Source: Croceicoccus sediminis | Lineage (GTDB): Bacteria; Pseudomonadota; Alphaproteobacteria; Sphingomonadales; Sphingomonadaceae | Assembly: GCF_007570835.1 (NCBI RefSeq) | Contig: NZ_SUNC01000001.1 | Location: forward strand, 1,178,001 to 1,242,000 | Reading direction: 5' to 3' | DNA: 64,000 nucleotides | In this document: positions 43,139 to 53,063 of the stretch, piece after piece | How the letters are laid out: every line of letters starts with the position of its first letter | How positions within the stretch are numbered: position 1 is the stretch's first letter | The notes under the pieces: generated by a model | What the model was told of the DNA's origin: nothing | Databases searched by the model: none | The model's input: only the letters and a program-made list of their open reading frames with translations | Program-made: the position numbers and the translations under genes

Positions 43139-43210
43139 CGGTCCAGACCTCGGGACGCGTGCCCGCCGCTCCGGCCCTTGCGGCCCTAGCGGTGCGTGGC
43201 GCGCGTATCC

Positions 43211-43250
43211 GGCCGGGCGGCGGCGTTTGTGCGGACGGCGCCGTCCGGCC
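43211..43250. terminator. GC-rich inverted repeats between convergent genes
   Basis: GGCCGG (43211-43216) pairs with CCGGCC (43245-43250), enclosing the perfect 16-bp palindrome CGGACGGCGCCGTCCG (43232-43247). It lies between two convergent genes. Without a T-run it may be a weak or Rho-assisted bidirectional terminator. Confidence 0.4.
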
Positions 43251-43267
43251 ATTTCACTAAAGGCCGA

Positions 43268-44797
43268 TCAGGCGCTTTTCATCCAGCCGCCACAGGCCTC
43301 AGCCTTCTCGCCCTGCCGGGCACAGACTTCGGCCATGCGCGCCTCGACATCGTCCAGCACCGCGCTGCCGCCGTGCTCCTTGCTCCATTTGACCAGCGCC
43401 TCGCCCCAGCGGTCGGCCGCGCGCTGCGTGCGCTGGTAATAACCGTCGGGACTGTTGGCGAGTTCGGATAGAACCGCGTCCGCACTGGCCAGAACGGCTG
43501 CATCGTCGTCGGGTTTTTCGTCCATGACCGTCATGGCATAGGACACGGCCCACTGGACGCGGGTGGCGGGGCCTTCGGCGGCCTCATAGGCCTTGCGCGC
43601 CCATTCCACTGCCTTGTCGGAATCGCCGTCTTCTGCCGCACGGTCGGCCATGATCGCCATGTAGTAATAGGGCGAAGGCGATGTCTCGATCTCGGCCAGA
43701 AGCAGCTTGCTCGCCGCGTCGCGGTCGCCGATTTCGTCCAGCACCATGGCGGCATAGCTCATCACCGACTTGCGGGCGATGGGATCGCTGGCCGCCTTGT
43801 CGATGGCCGCCATGCGCTTGCGCACCTTGGTCTTGAGCGGATCGTCCATCGTGCCCATGCCTTCGGCCAAGAGCACTTGCCCGTAAGTCGCGTAAGTCCG
43901 GTCGAGCAGGGTCAGCGACTTGTCGGCATCGATCGCCTCCAGCGCGCTCTCCAATTCCTGAGCCAACGCCGTGCGCGTCTCACCCGAAGGCAGCGCGGCA
44001 ACCAGCGGACCGCCCATGTAGGCCAGCTCGTAACGGTTTTCGATGGTCTCGTCCCGGCTGGCCAGAATGCCGGGCAGCACGGTTTCGAGCGTGTTTTCCT
44101 GCGCCGCGGAGAGCTTGTAGCCATCACCCTCCCGCTCTGCCTTGCGGGTCAGGGCGAGCAGGGCGAAACGCCGTTTCAGCGCATCGTCCGGCGCGTTCTT
44201 TGCCAGCGTCTCCAGCAAGTCGGCTTCCGAACCGCTTTCCTTGAACCGGGCCGGATCGTTGCCCCATGCAAAGCCGCCAAGGATGGTCCAGTCCTCGTCC
44301 GACAGGGATGCAGGATCGGATTTCGCATCGGCCAGAACGGCGTCGATGGTGCGCGTGCGACCCGCGGCCAAAGTCAGCAGGTCGGGCAGCTGCGATGCCA
44401 TCGTCGCGCTCGAAATGCGGGTGATTTCCGTGCCGTCAGGGGTCAGCGCGATAACCGTGGGATATCCGCTGATGCCGAACCGGTCGCCCCACTTTTGCGC
44501 GCCCTGCGTATCGCCGTCGAGGTAGACGGGCACGAAATCGCGGGTCTTGGCGATGAAGGCCGGGTCCTTGAACAGCGTTTGCTTCATTTCCGCGCAGGGC
44601 GGGCACCATTGCGCGCCCCAGTAGAGCAGGACCGGCTTCCCGCTTTCCTGCGCCTCTGCCAGCGCGTCGTTCACGTCGCCCTCGCGCCATGCGATGGACT
44701 GGCTTTCCAGCGCCTCGGTCCCGGCAGTGTCGGTACACGCCGCGACGACGGCTGTGCAGGACAGCGCCAGCGCGAGCTTGAATGTAAATGCCTTCAT
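43268..44797 (-). CDS. Thioredoxin-fold lipoprotein with TPR-like C-terminal domain
   Basis: A 509-residue protein. The type II signal peptide has lipobox VVAAC near residue 21. A thioredoxin-like domain follows (about 35-150) with active site WCPPC and cis-Pro GYPT, of the DsbD-gamma/TlpA-like subclass. Residues about 160-500 are helical repeats, including YYYMAIMADRAAEDGDSDKAVEWARKAYEAA, like TPRs. ATG 44797 has AGGAAGGGG. It would act as a membrane-tethered periplasmic thiol protein. An EamA exporter is 67 bases upstream on the same strand. Confidence 0.8.
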   Translation of the reverse strand: MKAFTFKLALALSCTAVVAACTDTAGTEALESQSIAWREGDVNDALAEAQESGKPVLLYWGAQWCPPCAEMKQTLFKDPAFIAKTRDFVPVYLDGDTQGAQKWGDRFGISGYPTVIALTPDGTEITRISSATMASQLPDLLTLAAGRTRTIDAVLADAKSDPASLSDEDWTILGGFAWGNDPARFKESGSEADLLETLAKNAPDDALKRRFALLALTRKAEREGDGYKLSAAQENTLETVLPGILASRDETIENRYELAYMGGPLVAALPSGETRTALAQELESALEAIDADKSLTLLDRTYATYGQVLLAEGMGTMDDPLKTKVRKRMAAIDKAASDPIARKSVMSYAAMVLDEIGDRDAASKLLLAEIETSPSPYYYMAIMADRAAEDGDSDKAVEWARKAYEAAEGPATRVQWAVSYAMTVMDEKPDDDAAVLASADAVLSELANSPDGYYQRTQRAADRWGEALVKWSKEHGGSAVLDDVEARMAEVCARQGEKAEACGGWMKSA

Positions 44798-44864
44798 GGC
44801 GCCCCTTCCTGAGGTTCGACGAAAAAAACAGCCTATCGCAATGCGCCGTGGCTGCAAGCGCGCT

Positions 44865-45719
44865 TCACTTGCGCAGCGTAAGCACGATACCGCCGATGAT
44901 CATCGCGCCCGCCACGGCAAGGCGCATGGTCAGCGGCTCTGCCAAAGTGACGGCCGCGATCAACGCGGCGGCGACGGGAGTTGCCAGTTGGACCGTCGCG
45001 ACGGTGGCAAGGCCAAGGCGCGGGGCCACGGCATACCACGCGACATAGCCCAGCCCCGACGTGATCGCCCCTGCCGCGACGGCCAGCCAGATGCCGCTGA
45101 CGCTAGCCCCCGCAATGTCATGCGGGCCGATCGCGGCGACAAGCGCGATGGCCATCGGTGTCGCCAGCAGAAAGTTCGCCGCCGTACGCCGGGCCGGATC
45201 CCCCGCGCCGCGACCCAGCAGGGTGTAGATGCCCCATGCCACGCCCGCCACCGCCATCAGCGCTGCGGCAAAGGCGTCTTGGGGTACCGAAGCGGCGGGC
45301 GCGATCAGCCATGCGACTCCAACCAGCGCGAGGACCAGCCCCGCCAAGCCTGCCGCGCCCGCCCGTTCCCCGTGCGCCATGCCGATGACCATGATCGTGG
45401 CCTGCACGCAGGCAAACAGAACCAGCGCGCCCGTTCCTGTCGGCAGCGCGATATAGGCGAACGAGAACGCGGCGGCATAGATGAACAGGGACACAGCACC
45501 CGGCAGGTCCGAACTGCGCGGCAGCCCGCGTTTCAGGAAGACCGGAAGCAGGATCGCCGCCCCGCTGGCCAGCCGCACCAGCGTATACCCGCCCGCATCG
45601 ATCGCACCGCTGCCGATAGCCGCGCGCGCCAGCAGCGAATTGCCCGCAAAAGCCGCGATGGCCAAGGTCGCCAGCAAAAGCAGGACGGCGGGCCGCATCG
45701 CGGCTTTCGGGTCAGACAT
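44865..45719 (-). CDS. EamA/DMT family transporter
   Basis: A 284-residue inner-membrane protein with ten hydrophobic segments arranged as two five-helix EamA repeats (FAGNSLLARAAI...GYTLVRLASG in the first; GVAWGIYTLLGRG...GYVAWYAVAPRLG...LAEPLT in the second). Family members export amino acids or other metabolites; the substrate cannot be read. The frame starts ATG 45719. A tandem repeat lies upstream between this gene and guaA. Confidence 0.85.
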   Translation of the reverse strand: MSDPKAAMRPAVLLLLATLAIAAFAGNSLLARAAIGSGAIDAGGYTLVRLASGAAILLPVFLKRGLPRSSDLPGAVSLFIYAAAFSFAYIALPTGTGALVLFACVQATIMVIGMAHGERAGAAGLAGLVLALVGVAWLIAPAASVPQDAFAAALMAVAGVAWGIYTLLGRGAGDPARRTAANFLLATPMAIALVAAIGPHDIAGASVSGIWLAVAAGAITSGLGYVAWYAVAPRLGLATVATVQLATPVAAALIAAVTLAEPLTMRLAVAGAMIIGGIVLTLRK

Positions 45720-45802
45720 CGGCGGTCATCCTGCTCGCAAGACTAGCGCAGGAATGCGCGGTGGCCATTACCCAAAGGTCGCGTAGAGCCCGAGATCCAA
45801 GC

Positions 45803-45918
45803 CTACGCGTCGCTGTCGCTCGCGAGCAACCGGCCGAAACCGTCCCCCGGACGGCCATAGGTCGTTCTACGCTTCGCTGTCGCTCGCGAGTGATCCGACA
45901 AATCCGTCCCCCGGACGG
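45803..45918. repeat. Two direct repeats of about 52 bp, each with two palindromes
   Basis: Copy 1 is 45803-45854 and copy 2 is 45868-45918, offset by 65 bases. Each has CTACGC[G/T]TCGCTGTCGCTCGCGAG, then 12 variable bases, then CCGTCCCCCGGACGG. The last part is a hairpin (CCGTCC/GGACGG, loop CCC); copy 1 also has the palindrome GCTCGCGAGC. It lies between the guaA 3' end and the EamA start. I saw no other copy in this window. It looks like an extragenic palindromic (REP-like) element. Confidence 0.75.
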
Positions 45919-45931
45919 TTTCGTGTCTGGA

Positions 45932-47518
45932 TCACTCCCACTCAATCGTGCCCGGCGGCTTCGACGTGTAGTCGTAAACCACGCGGTTGATGCCCTGCAC
46001 TTCGTTGACGATGCGGGTCGCGACGTTCGACAGGAAAGCCCCGTCGAACGGATAGACGTCGGCCGTCATGCCGTCGGTGCTGGTCACTGCGCGAAGGCCG
46101 CAGACGCTGTCGTATGTGCGCGCGTCGCCCATGACGCCCACGGTGCGGACCGGCAGCAGCACCGCAAAGGCCTGCCAGATCGCGTCGTAGAGGCCCGCGT
46201 TGCGGATTTCCTCGAGGTAGATCGCGTCGGCCTTGCGCAGGATGTCGCACTTTTCCTTGGTGACTTCGCCCGGAATACGGATCGCAAGGCCCGGCCCCGG
46301 AAAGGGATGGCGACCCACGAAAATCTCAGGCAATCCCAGTTCGCGGCCCAGTTCGCGCACTTCGTCCTTGAACAGTTCGCGAAGCGGTTCGACCAGCTTC
46401 ATGTTCATGCGTTCGGGAAGGCCGCCGACGTTGTGGTGGCTCTTGATCGTGACGCTCGGCCCGCCGGTGAACGAAACGCTCTCGATAACGTCGGGATAGA
46501 GCGTGCCCTGCGCGAGGAAGTCCGCGCCGCCGATCTTCTTCGCCTCGGCCTCGAACAGGTCGATGAAGGCCGCGCCGATGAACTTGCGCTTCTTTTCGGG
46601 ATCGGTCTGTCCGGCAAGCCCGCCAAGGAACATCTCCTCGGCGTCCACATGGACCAGCGGGATGTTGTAATGGTCTCGGAACAGCGTGACGACCTGCTCT
46701 GCCTCGTTCATGCGCATGAGGCCGTGGTCCACGAAAACGCAGGTCAGCTGATCGCCGATCGCTTCGTGGATCAGCACCGCGGCAACCGCGCTGTCGACGC
46801 CGCCCGAAAGGCCGCAGATGACCTTACCATCGCCCACCTGTTCACGGATTTCGGCGATCTTGGTGTCGCGGAACTGCGCCATCGTCCAGTCGCCCGCGCA
46901 GCCGCAGACATGCCGCACGAAATTGGCGATCAGCTTGCCGCCGTCGGGCGTGTGAACCACTTCGGGGTGGAACTGCGTGCCGTAATACTTGCGCTTCTCG
47001 TCCGCGATGACCGCGAAGGGCGCGCCGTCGCTGGTCGCCACGATCTCGAAACCGGGCGCGAACCGGGTGACCTTGTCGCCGTGGCTCATCCACACCTGAT
47101 GGCGTTCGCCCTCGGCCCAGAGGCCGTCGAACAGGGCGCAATCCTTTGTCACGGTCAGGAAGGCGCGGCCAAATTCGCCGCCCTCACCCGTTTCGTGGCC
47201 CGGCCGCACTTCACCGCCAAGCTGGTGCGTCATGACCTGCTGGCCATAGCAGATACCCAGGATCGGCAATCCGCTGTCGAACAGGCACTGCGGCGGGCGC
47301 GGGGAACCGTCGTCGGGCACGCTGGCGGGGGAACCCGACAGGATGATGCCCGAAGGCTTGAGGCGGGCAAATGCCTCTTCCGCCATCGTGAAAGGCGCGA
47401 TTTCGGAATAGACGCCCGCTTCGCGTACGCGGCGGGCGATCAGCTGGGTAACCTGGCTGCCGAAATCGACGATGAGGATGGTGTCGCCGTGAGGCGCTTC
47501 AGTATCTGCGTTGGCCAT
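45932..47518 (-). CDS. guaA: GMP synthase (glutamine-hydrolysing)
   Basis: Converts XMP to GMP with glutamine and ATP; 528 residues. The N-terminal glutamine amidotransferase has nucleophile C90 (ICYGQQ) and the FHPEV histidine/glutamate near 180. The ATP-pyrophosphatase has the PP-loop GLSGGVDSA near 240. The C-terminal dimerisation domain ends in the standard [11 protein letters not shown] 47518 starts [21 protein letters not shown]; no good ribosome site. It lies 49 bases downstream of the sugar-phosphate transferase gene. Confidence 0.96.
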   Translation of the reverse strand: MANADTEAPHGDTILIVDFGSQVTQLIARRVREAGVYSEIAPFTMAEEAFARLKPSGIILSGSPASVPDDGSPRPPQCLFDSGLPILGICYGQQVMTHQLGGEVRPGHETGEGGEFGRAFLTVTKDCALFDGLWAEGERHQVWMSHGDKVTRFAPGFEIVATSDGAPFAVIADEKRKYYGTQFHPEVVHTPDGGKLIANFVRHVCGCAGDWTMAQFRDTKIAEIREQVGDGKVICGLSGGVDSAVAAVLIHEAIGDQLTCVFVDHGLMRMNEAEQVVTLFRDHYNIPLVHVDAEEMFLGGLAGQTDPEKKRKFIGAAFIDLFEAEAKKIGGADFLAQGTLYPDVIESVSFTGGPSVTIKSHHNVGGLPERMNMKLVEPLRELFKDEVRELGRELGLPEIFVGRHPFPGPGLAIRIPGEVTKEKCDILRKADAIYLEEIRNAGLYDAIWQAFAVLLPVRTVGVMGDARTYDSVCGLRAVTSTDGMTADVYPFDGAFLSNVATRIVNEVQGINRVVYDYTSKPPGTIEWE

Positions 47519-47567
47519 GGGCGCGCGATAGGAAGCAAGCGCGATTCTGTCCAGCGCGGGTGTGTTC

Positions 47568-48953
47568 TCAGTATGCCTTGGGGTGGACCAGCACCCGGAC
47601 GGTCGCCAGCACGATGCGCAGATCGCGCCAGATCGACCAGCCGTTGCGGTATTCAAGGTCCGCCTGAAGCCGGGCGCGCAAGTGATCTTCGTGATCGGTC
47701 GCGCCGCGATGCCCGCGCACCTGGGCAAGGCCGGTCAGGCCGGGTTTCAGCGCATGGCGTTCCCAGTACCGGGGGTCGACCTGCCAATAGAGCTTGTCCC
47801 CCGCCTTCGCCATCGGCGCATGAGGGCGCGGGCCCACGATGCTCATCTGACCTACAAGCACGTTCAAAAGCTGCGGCAGCTCGTCAATGGAAGTGGCGCG
47901 GATGAACTGGCCAACCCGCGTCACGCGTGGATCGCCGCGCGTGGTCAGCCGCGCCGCCCGTGCATCGCATTGTTCCACCCGCATCGAGCGGAATTTCAGC
48001 ACCGTGAAAGGACGGTTGCCCTGCCCCACCCGCTGCTGCCGGAACAGGATCGGCCCGCCGTCTTCCGCCACGATGGCCAGCACGACGATCGCGAATATCG
48101 GGATCAACAGCACGATGGCGACGATAGACATGGCAAGATCGAAACCGCGCTTCACGATCCGGTGATGTGGGGCCAGCGGGTGGGCCGCGACGACCAGCGT
48201 GCCCCGATCCCCAACGCGACCCGCGCCGATCACGCCCAGCGCATCGACCTGTGGATCGATGATCTCCCCCCTTGCGTCGAAGCTTTTCAGCACCTCGGCC
48301 CAGCGCATGCGGCGTTCGGGCGGGCAGCACACGACGACGCGGTCCATCCGGTGCATCAGGCCCCCGATCCGGCCCAGCATGACGGGATCGTCGGCATCGG
48401 GGCGCAGGCCCATCGCCCCTGCCTCCACCCGCAAGTTCCGGGCCGCCCCAGCGCAGCGGCAGCCATCCTCTATCAGCAGGATGCGTTCGGCCACTGCGTT
48501 GCACAGGATGCGAACGCGGATCGCGATGACGATACGGCACAGCACCATGGCGCAGATCGCCAGCACCACGCCCAGCAGCGAGGCGATACGCGACACGTCC
48601 TGCGCGGCCTTGACCGCGAAGAGGACGAACATGACGCCGGCGGCAGCATAGAGCATGGCCCGCCCCCCGCGCGCGGCAGACAACGTCGGCCGCAGCAGCA
48701 CCCGCCCCTGATAGGCCCCGGTGACGATGGCCGCCCCGACGGTAAGCGGCGGCAGGAGAGCGGCAAAGTCCATCGTGCGGTGGGACAGGGCGATTCCGTG
48801 CAGAGCGCAGGCCAATACAAACGCGAGGTAGACCGCCGCCCCGTCGCACACCGCGACAAGGCTTTGCACGGCCAGTCGCTGCCCCTGCCCCAGGCCGGTC
48901 GGCCGGTGGAGGGTCGCGGTGTCGGCGCCCGTGATGGTCGAGATTGCGTTCAT
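47568..48953 (-). CDS. Polyprenyl glycosylphosphotransferase for exopolysaccharide
   Basis: A 461-residue WbaP/PssY-type enzyme that would transfer a sugar-1-phosphate to undecaprenyl phosphate, the first step of exopolysaccharide repeat synthesis. Four to five N-terminal helices (residues 25-150), a loop with a nucleotide-binding-like fold, then a membrane helix at 275-300. The catalytic domain has [21 protein letters not shown], the [23 protein letters not shown] signature, and [14 protein letters not shown]. No other polysaccharide genes are adjacent, so the donor sugar is unknown. Confidence 0.9.
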   Translation of the reverse strand: MNAISTITGADTATLHRPTGLGQGQRLAVQSLVAVCDGAAVYLAFVLACALHGIALSHRTMDFAALLPPLTVGAAIVTGAYQGRVLLRPTLSAARGGRAMLYAAAGVMFVLFAVKAAQDVSRIASLLGVVLAICAMVLCRIVIAIRVRILCNAVAERILLIEDGCRCAGAARNLRVEAGAMGLRPDADDPVMLGRIGGLMHRMDRVVVCCPPERRMRWAEVLKSFDARGEIIDPQVDALGVIGAGRVGDRGTLVVAAHPLAPHHRIVKRGFDLAMSIVAIVLLIPIFAIVVLAIVAEDGGPILFRQQRVGQGNRPFTVLKFRSMRVEQCDARAARLTTRGDPRVTRVGQFIRATSIDELPQLLNVLVGQMSIVGPRPHAPMAKAGDKLYWQVDPRYWERHALKPGLTGLAQVRGHRGATDHEDHLRARLQADLEYRNGWSIWRDLRIVLATVRVLVHPKAY

Positions 48954-49179
48954 GCGCGGCGCGCGGCCACCCCTTTTTCCAGTGCCGTTGCGATCTATGG
49001 CAAGGCGTAAGGTCTGGGGCGGACGGGGTTAATCGAAACAAACTCCGATCCTAAGCAAAACGCGCTGTTTGCGGGGGTTTTACCGCCGGATCGGATCAAT
49101 CCCTTGCGCGTTGGGACAGGACACGACTTCGACACCTTTCGCAGGCACCCTGCGCCGCGCAACCATGAAGGACCCGCAG

Positions 49180-50085
49180 ATGAGCACGGACGAGACTTCC
49201 CCCTTCACCACCACGGTAGAGCCGGTAAGCCACGACCTTGGCGGCTTCACCGTGCGCCGGGCGGTGCCTTCGCCGCGATGCCGGATGGTCGGCCCCTTTG
49301 TTTTCGTGGACGAGTTCGGACCCGCGCAGTTGCAGCCGGGCGACGCGATGGACGTGCGCCCGCATCCGCACATCAACCTGTCGACCGTGACTTACCTGAT
49401 CGAAGGCGCGATCGATCACCGCGATTCGCTGGGCACTTTCGCCACGATCCGGCCCGGCGCGGTCAACCTGATGACGGCGGGCAGCGGCATCGTCCATTCC
49501 GAACGCACTCCGCAAAAAGAGCGTGAGACCGGCTTTCCCCTCTATGGCATGCAGACCTGGCTCGCCCTGCCGGAGGACAAGGAAGAGATTGATCCCGCCT
49601 TCGAAAGCATCGCGGCCGACGATCTGCCGGTCCTGAACGATACCGGCGTCAGCGCGCGGGTCATCATGGGCAGCCTGTGGGGCAAGGCCGCGCCTACGAC
49701 CTGCCATGCCGAAACGATCTATGCCGATATCGCGCTGGACGCGGGCGCATCGGTCCCCATCGACGCCGAAGCGGACGAACGCGCGGTCATGCTCATCGGC
49801 GGAGAGGCGCGCATCGATGGCGAACCGCTCGACCTCTATTCCCTGCATGTCCTGCGCCCCGGTGCGGCGATGACCTTAATCAGCGATACGGGCGCGCGTG
49901 TCATACTGCTGGGCGGCGAGGTGATGGGCCGCCGGACGGTGTGGTGGAACTTCGTGTCAAGCCGTCGGGACCGCATCGAACAGGCGAAAGAGGACTGGCA
50001 GGCAGGGCGTTTTCCCAAGGTTCCGGGCGATGAAAAGGAATTCATTCCCATTCCCGAAAAGCCCAAGACCGTCAGTTACCCCTAG
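49180..50085 (+). CDS. Pirin family protein
   Basis: A 301-residue bicupin. The N-terminal cupin metal site is visible in RPHPHINLSTVTYLIEGAIDHRDSLG (two His, later Glu/His) and SGIVHSERTP. Some pirins have quercetin 2,3-dioxygenase activity; others bind regulators. ATG 49180 has AAGGA at 7 bases; upstream in-frame starts (49165, 49069) lack support. The C-terminus RRDRIEQAKEDWQAGRFPKVPGDEKEFIP is typical. It is 36 bases before hisG. Confidence 0.9.
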   Translation: MSTDETSPFTTTVEPVSHDLGGFTVRRAVPSPRCRMVGPFVFVDEFGPAQLQPGDAMDVRPHPHINLSTVTYLIEGAIDHRDSLGTFATIRPGAVNLMTAGSGIVHSERTPQKERETGFPLYGMQTWLALPEDKEEIDPAFESIAADDLPVLNDTGVSARVIMGSLWGKAAPTTCHAETIYADIALDAGASVPIDAEADERAVMLIGGEARIDGEPLDLYSLHVLRPGAAMTLISDTGARVILLGGEVMGRRTVWWNFVSSRRDRIEQAKEDWQAGRFPKVPGDEKEFIPIPEKPKTVSYP

Positions 50086-50121
50086 CCTAAGCCGGTCATG
50101 CGGCCTATCTGCCCGCCTGTC

Positions 50122-50784
50122 ATGACCGCAACACTTACATTCGCCGTGCCCAAGGGGCGCATCCTGGAAGAAGCGCTGCCCCTGATGGCGCGCGCCGGTA
50201 TCGTTCCCGAAGCCGGGTTCCACGACAAGAAGAACCGCTCGCTTTCCTTCGCCTGCGAAGATCCATCGATGCGCGTGATCCGCGTGCGCGCCTTCGACGT
50301 GGCGACTTTCGTTGCGCATGGCGCAGCCCATGCCGGTATCGTGGGTTCGGACGTGATCGAGGAATTCGATTATTCCGACCTTTACGCACCCGTCGATCTA
50401 GACATCGGCCACTGCCGCCTGTCGATCGCGGAGCCGAAGGACGGCGCCGCGGGCGAAGCCGACAATGCCAGCCACGCGCGCATTGCGACGAAGTATCCCA
50501 ACCTCACCCGCCGCTGGTTCGAGGCGCGGGGCATCCAGGCGGAGTGCGTGAAACTGAACGGCGCGATGGAACTGGCGCCTTCGCTGGGCCTTGCCACGCG
50601 GATCGTCGATCTGGTGTCCACCGGTACGACGCTGCGCGAAAACGGCCTTGTCGAAACGGCCGAACTGCTGCCCGTGTCGGCGCGCCTGATCGTGAACCGC
50701 GCCGCGCTGAAGACGCACCCGGAACGGCTTGGCGCGCTGATCGACAGCTTCCGCGCGCTCGCGGCAGAACCAAAGGCCGCCTGA
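50122..50784 (+). CDS. hisG: ATP phosphoribosyltransferase, short form
   Basis: First step of histidine synthesis; 220 residues, the HisG-S form lacking the C-terminal regulatory domain. [16 protein letters not shown] at the N-terminus, a GSDVIEEF loop, and the PRPP-binding [14 protein letters not shown] near residue 170 are present. Short HisG enzymes normally need the regulatory subunit HisZ, which is not in this window. ATG 50122 is chosen from context. Its stop shares one base with the hisD start (TGATG). Confidence 0.95.
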   Translation: MTATLTFAVPKGRILEEALPLMARAGIVPEAGFHDKKNRSLSFACEDPSMRVIRVRAFDVATFVAHGAAHAGIVGSDVIEEFDYSDLYAPVDLDIGHCRLSIAEPKDGAAGEADNASHARIATKYPNLTRRWFEARGIQAECVKLNGAMELAPSLGLATRIVDLVSTGTTLRENGLVETAELLPVSARLIVNRAALKTHPERLGALIDSFRALAAEPKAA

Positions 50785-52088
50785 TGAAGCGGCTCGTTTC
50801 TTCCGATCCCGGCTTCGAAAAGGCGTTCAAGCGCCTCGTCGCCGACCGGCGCGAGACGGACGACGATGTCGGCCGCGACGTGACCCGCATTCTCGAACGC
50901 GTCCGCGCAGAGGGTGACGAGGCTCTGGTCGACTATACGAAGCGGTTCGATCACTGGGACCTTGCGGGCGATGACGACTGGCGCATCGGGGCAGAGGCTT
51001 GCGCTGCGGCCTATCACGCACTGGACGGCGTGCTGCGCGATGCGCTGGAAACGGCGGCGACGCGGGTCCGGGCCTATCACGAAGCACAGCTGCCGCAGCG
51101 CCGCGATTACCGCGACGAAGCGGGTGTGCGGCTGGGTGCGATCTGGCGGCCGGTCGATGCGGCGGGGCTTTACGTGCCGGGCGGACGCGCGGCCTATCCG
51201 TCTTCGCTGCTGATGAACGCCATTCCTGCCAAGGTCGCGGGCGTCGGACGGCTTGCCGTCGTCACGCCGACCCCGCGCGGGCACATCAATCCGCTGGTCC
51301 TTGCCGCCGCGCACATCGCGGGGGTGGACGAGATCTGGCGCATCGGCGGGGCGCAGGCCGTGGGCGCGCTGGCATATGGCACCGACCGCATCGCGCCGGT
51401 CGACGTCATCACCGGCCCCGGCAACGCCTGGGTGGCAGAGGCGAAGCGCCAGCTTTACGGCACGGTCGGCATCGACATGGTCGCAGGGCCCAGCGAAATC
51501 CTGGTGATCGCGGACAAGGGCAACGACGCGGGCTTCATCGCCGCCGACCTGCTTTCGCAGGCGGAGCATGATCCCGTCGCGCAGTCGATCCTGATCACCG
51601 ACGATGCCGAATTCGCCGACCGCGTGGCCGACCGCGTCGGTGTGGAACTGGCCCAGCTTTCGACCCGCAAGGTGGCCGAACAGTCGTGGAGGGACCACGG
51701 CGTCATCATCGAGGTGGCTTCGATGGACGAAGCGCCCGCGCTGGCCAATGCGCTGGCTGCCGAACATGTCGAACTGGCCGTCGCCGATCCCGAACCGCTG
51801 CTTGAATCGATCCGGCATGCAGGGTCGATCTTCATGGGTCGTTCCACGCCAGAGGCCATCGGGGACTATGTCGCCGGGCCGAACCACGTCCTGCCCACGG
51901 GCCGCCGGGCGCGGTTCGCCAGTGGGCTTTCAGTGCTCGATTTCATGAAGCGCACCAGTTTCATCCAGCTTGACGATGACGCGCTGGCCGCTATCGGCCC
52001 CGCCGCCGTCGCACTGGCAGAAGCCGAGGGGCTGCCCGCCCACGCGCGTTCCGTTTCGATCCGGCTCGACCGCCGCAGGGGAGAATAG
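50784..52088 (+). CDS. hisD: Histidinol dehydrogenase
   Basis: Last two oxidations of histidine synthesis, zinc- and NAD-dependent; 434 residues. YVPGGRAAYPSSLLMNAIPAKVAGV near 130-160, GPGNAWVAEAKRQLYG, the AGPSEILVIAD segment, the zinc-ligand region SQAEHDP, and the C-terminal HVLPTGRRARFASGLSV are all standard. The ATG overlaps the hisG stop by one base, so the two are translationally coupled. The next gene starts 3 bases later. Confidence 0.96.
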   Translation: MKRLVSSDPGFEKAFKRLVADRRETDDDVGRDVTRILERVRAEGDEALVDYTKRFDHWDLAGDDDWRIGAEACAAAYHALDGVLRDALETAATRVRAYHEAQLPQRRDYRDEAGVRLGAIWRPVDAAGLYVPGGRAAYPSSLLMNAIPAKVAGVGRLAVVTPTPRGHINPLVLAAAHIAGVDEIWRIGGAQAVGALAYGTDRIAPVDVITGPGNAWVAEAKRQLYGTVGIDMVAGPSEILVIADKGNDAGFIAADLLSQAEHDPVAQSILITDDAEFADRVADRVGVELAQLSTRKVAEQSWRDHGVIIEVASMDEAPALANALAAEHVELAVADPEPLLESIRHAGSIFMGRSTPEAIGDYVAGPNHVLPTGRRARFASGLSVLDFMKRTSFIQLDDDALAAIGPAAVALAEAEGLPAHARSVSIRLDRRRGE

Positions 52089-52091
52089 ACA

Positions 52092-52619
52092 ATGCCTATC
52101 ACGCTCTACGATGCTTTCGTCCCGACTTGCCTGCAGCAGCTTGGCGCGGTTTCCGGCCTGCTCGACAAGGCAGAGGCGCATTGCACGGCAAACCGGTGGC
52201 AGCCTGAAAAGGTCATCCAGGCAAAGCTTGCCCCTGACATGTTCGATTTCGCCTATCAGGTGAAGTCCTGCTACACGCACAGCGCGCTTGCCATCGAAGG
52301 GGCGAAGTCCGGCACGTTCAGCCCGAACATGGACGATGCGCCGACGACTTTCGACGGGCTGAAGGCCCTGATCGCCAACGCCATCGCGGCGATGGAGGCG
52401 GTGACCGTGGACGAACTGGAAGCCCTGATCGGCAAGGACGCGCAATTTGCTTTCCGCGATTTCCGCATCCCCTTCACGGCCGAGAATTTCCTGCTGAGCT
52501 TATCGCTCCCCAATTTCCAGTTTCACGCGACCACGGCTTACGCGCTGCTGCGCCACCTTGGCATAGAGATCGGCAAGCGCGACTATCTGGGCGCCATGCG
52601 AATGAAGACCGACCAATGA
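52092..52619 (+). CDS. DUF1993 family protein
   Basis: A 175-residue cytosolic helical protein. ITLYDAFVPTCLQQLGAVSGLLDKAEAHC at the start and NFLLSLSLPNFQFHATTAYALLRHLGIEIGKRDYLG at the end are the DUF1993 pattern, related to DinB-like four-helix bundles. Function unknown; no metal triad is evident. It is translated between hisD (3 bases upstream) and nusB (4-base overlap), so it belongs to the same transcript, though a role in histidine synthesis is not implied. Confidence 0.85.
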   Translation: MPITLYDAFVPTCLQQLGAVSGLLDKAEAHCTANRWQPEKVIQAKLAPDMFDFAYQVKSCYTHSALAIEGAKSGTFSPNMDDAPTTFDGLKALIANAIAAMEAVTVDELEALIGKDAQFAFRDFRIPFTAENFLLSLSLPNFQFHATTAYALLRHLGIEIGKRDYLGAMRMKTDQ

Positions 52620-53062
52620 ACGCACGATCCCAGTCCCGCTCCGCCGCGCGCCTCGCCGCGGTTCAGGCGCTTTACCAGATGGACATGGAGAAGACCCCGC
52701 TGGCGCGGCTTCTCGATGAATTCCATCAGCACCGCCTCGGCCGCGAAATCGAGGACGAGCAATATGCCGACGCCGAAGTCGCGTTCTTCGACGATGTCGT
52801 GAAAGGCGTCGACGCGCGCCGCGAGGAGATCGACGGCATCGTGTCGGCAAAGCTGGCCGAAGGCTGGTCACTCAATCGGCTGGACCGCACGATGCTCCAG
52901 ATCCTGCGCTGCGGCGCATACGAACTGATGGCACGCAACGACGTGCCCAAGGCGGCGGTCATCACTGAATATGTCGACGTCGCCCACGCCTTTTTCGAAG
53001 AGCGTGAGGCCAAGTTCGTCAACGGCCTGCTCGACGCCATCGCCAAGGACGTAAGAGGCTGA
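52616..53062 (+). CDS. nusB: Transcription antitermination protein NusB
   Basis: A 148-residue RNA-binding protein that joins NusE/S10 at boxA to promote rRNA antitermination. SRSAARLAAVQALYQMDME is the standard N-terminus. WSLNRLDRTMLQILRCGAYEL and DVPKAAVITEYVDVAHAF...KFVNGLLDAI form the C-terminal signature. The ATG overlaps the DUF1993 stop (ATGA), and thiL follows after 1 base. The nusB-thiL pairing is common in bacteria. Confidence 0.95.
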   Translation: MNARSQSRSAARLAAVQALYQMDMEKTPLARLLDEFHQHRLGREIEDEQYADAEVAFFDDVVKGVDARREEIDGIVSAKLAEGWSLNRLDRTMLQILRCGAYELMARNDVPKAAVITEYVDVAHAFFEEREAKFVNGLLDAIAKDVRG

Positions 53063-53063
53063 C

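Noticed and set aside
45761-47905. 714-codon plus-strand frame covering the guaA region
   Set aside because: It runs antisense to guaA, whose motifs are all present, and shows only composition-driven Ala/Arg/Val-rich sequence.
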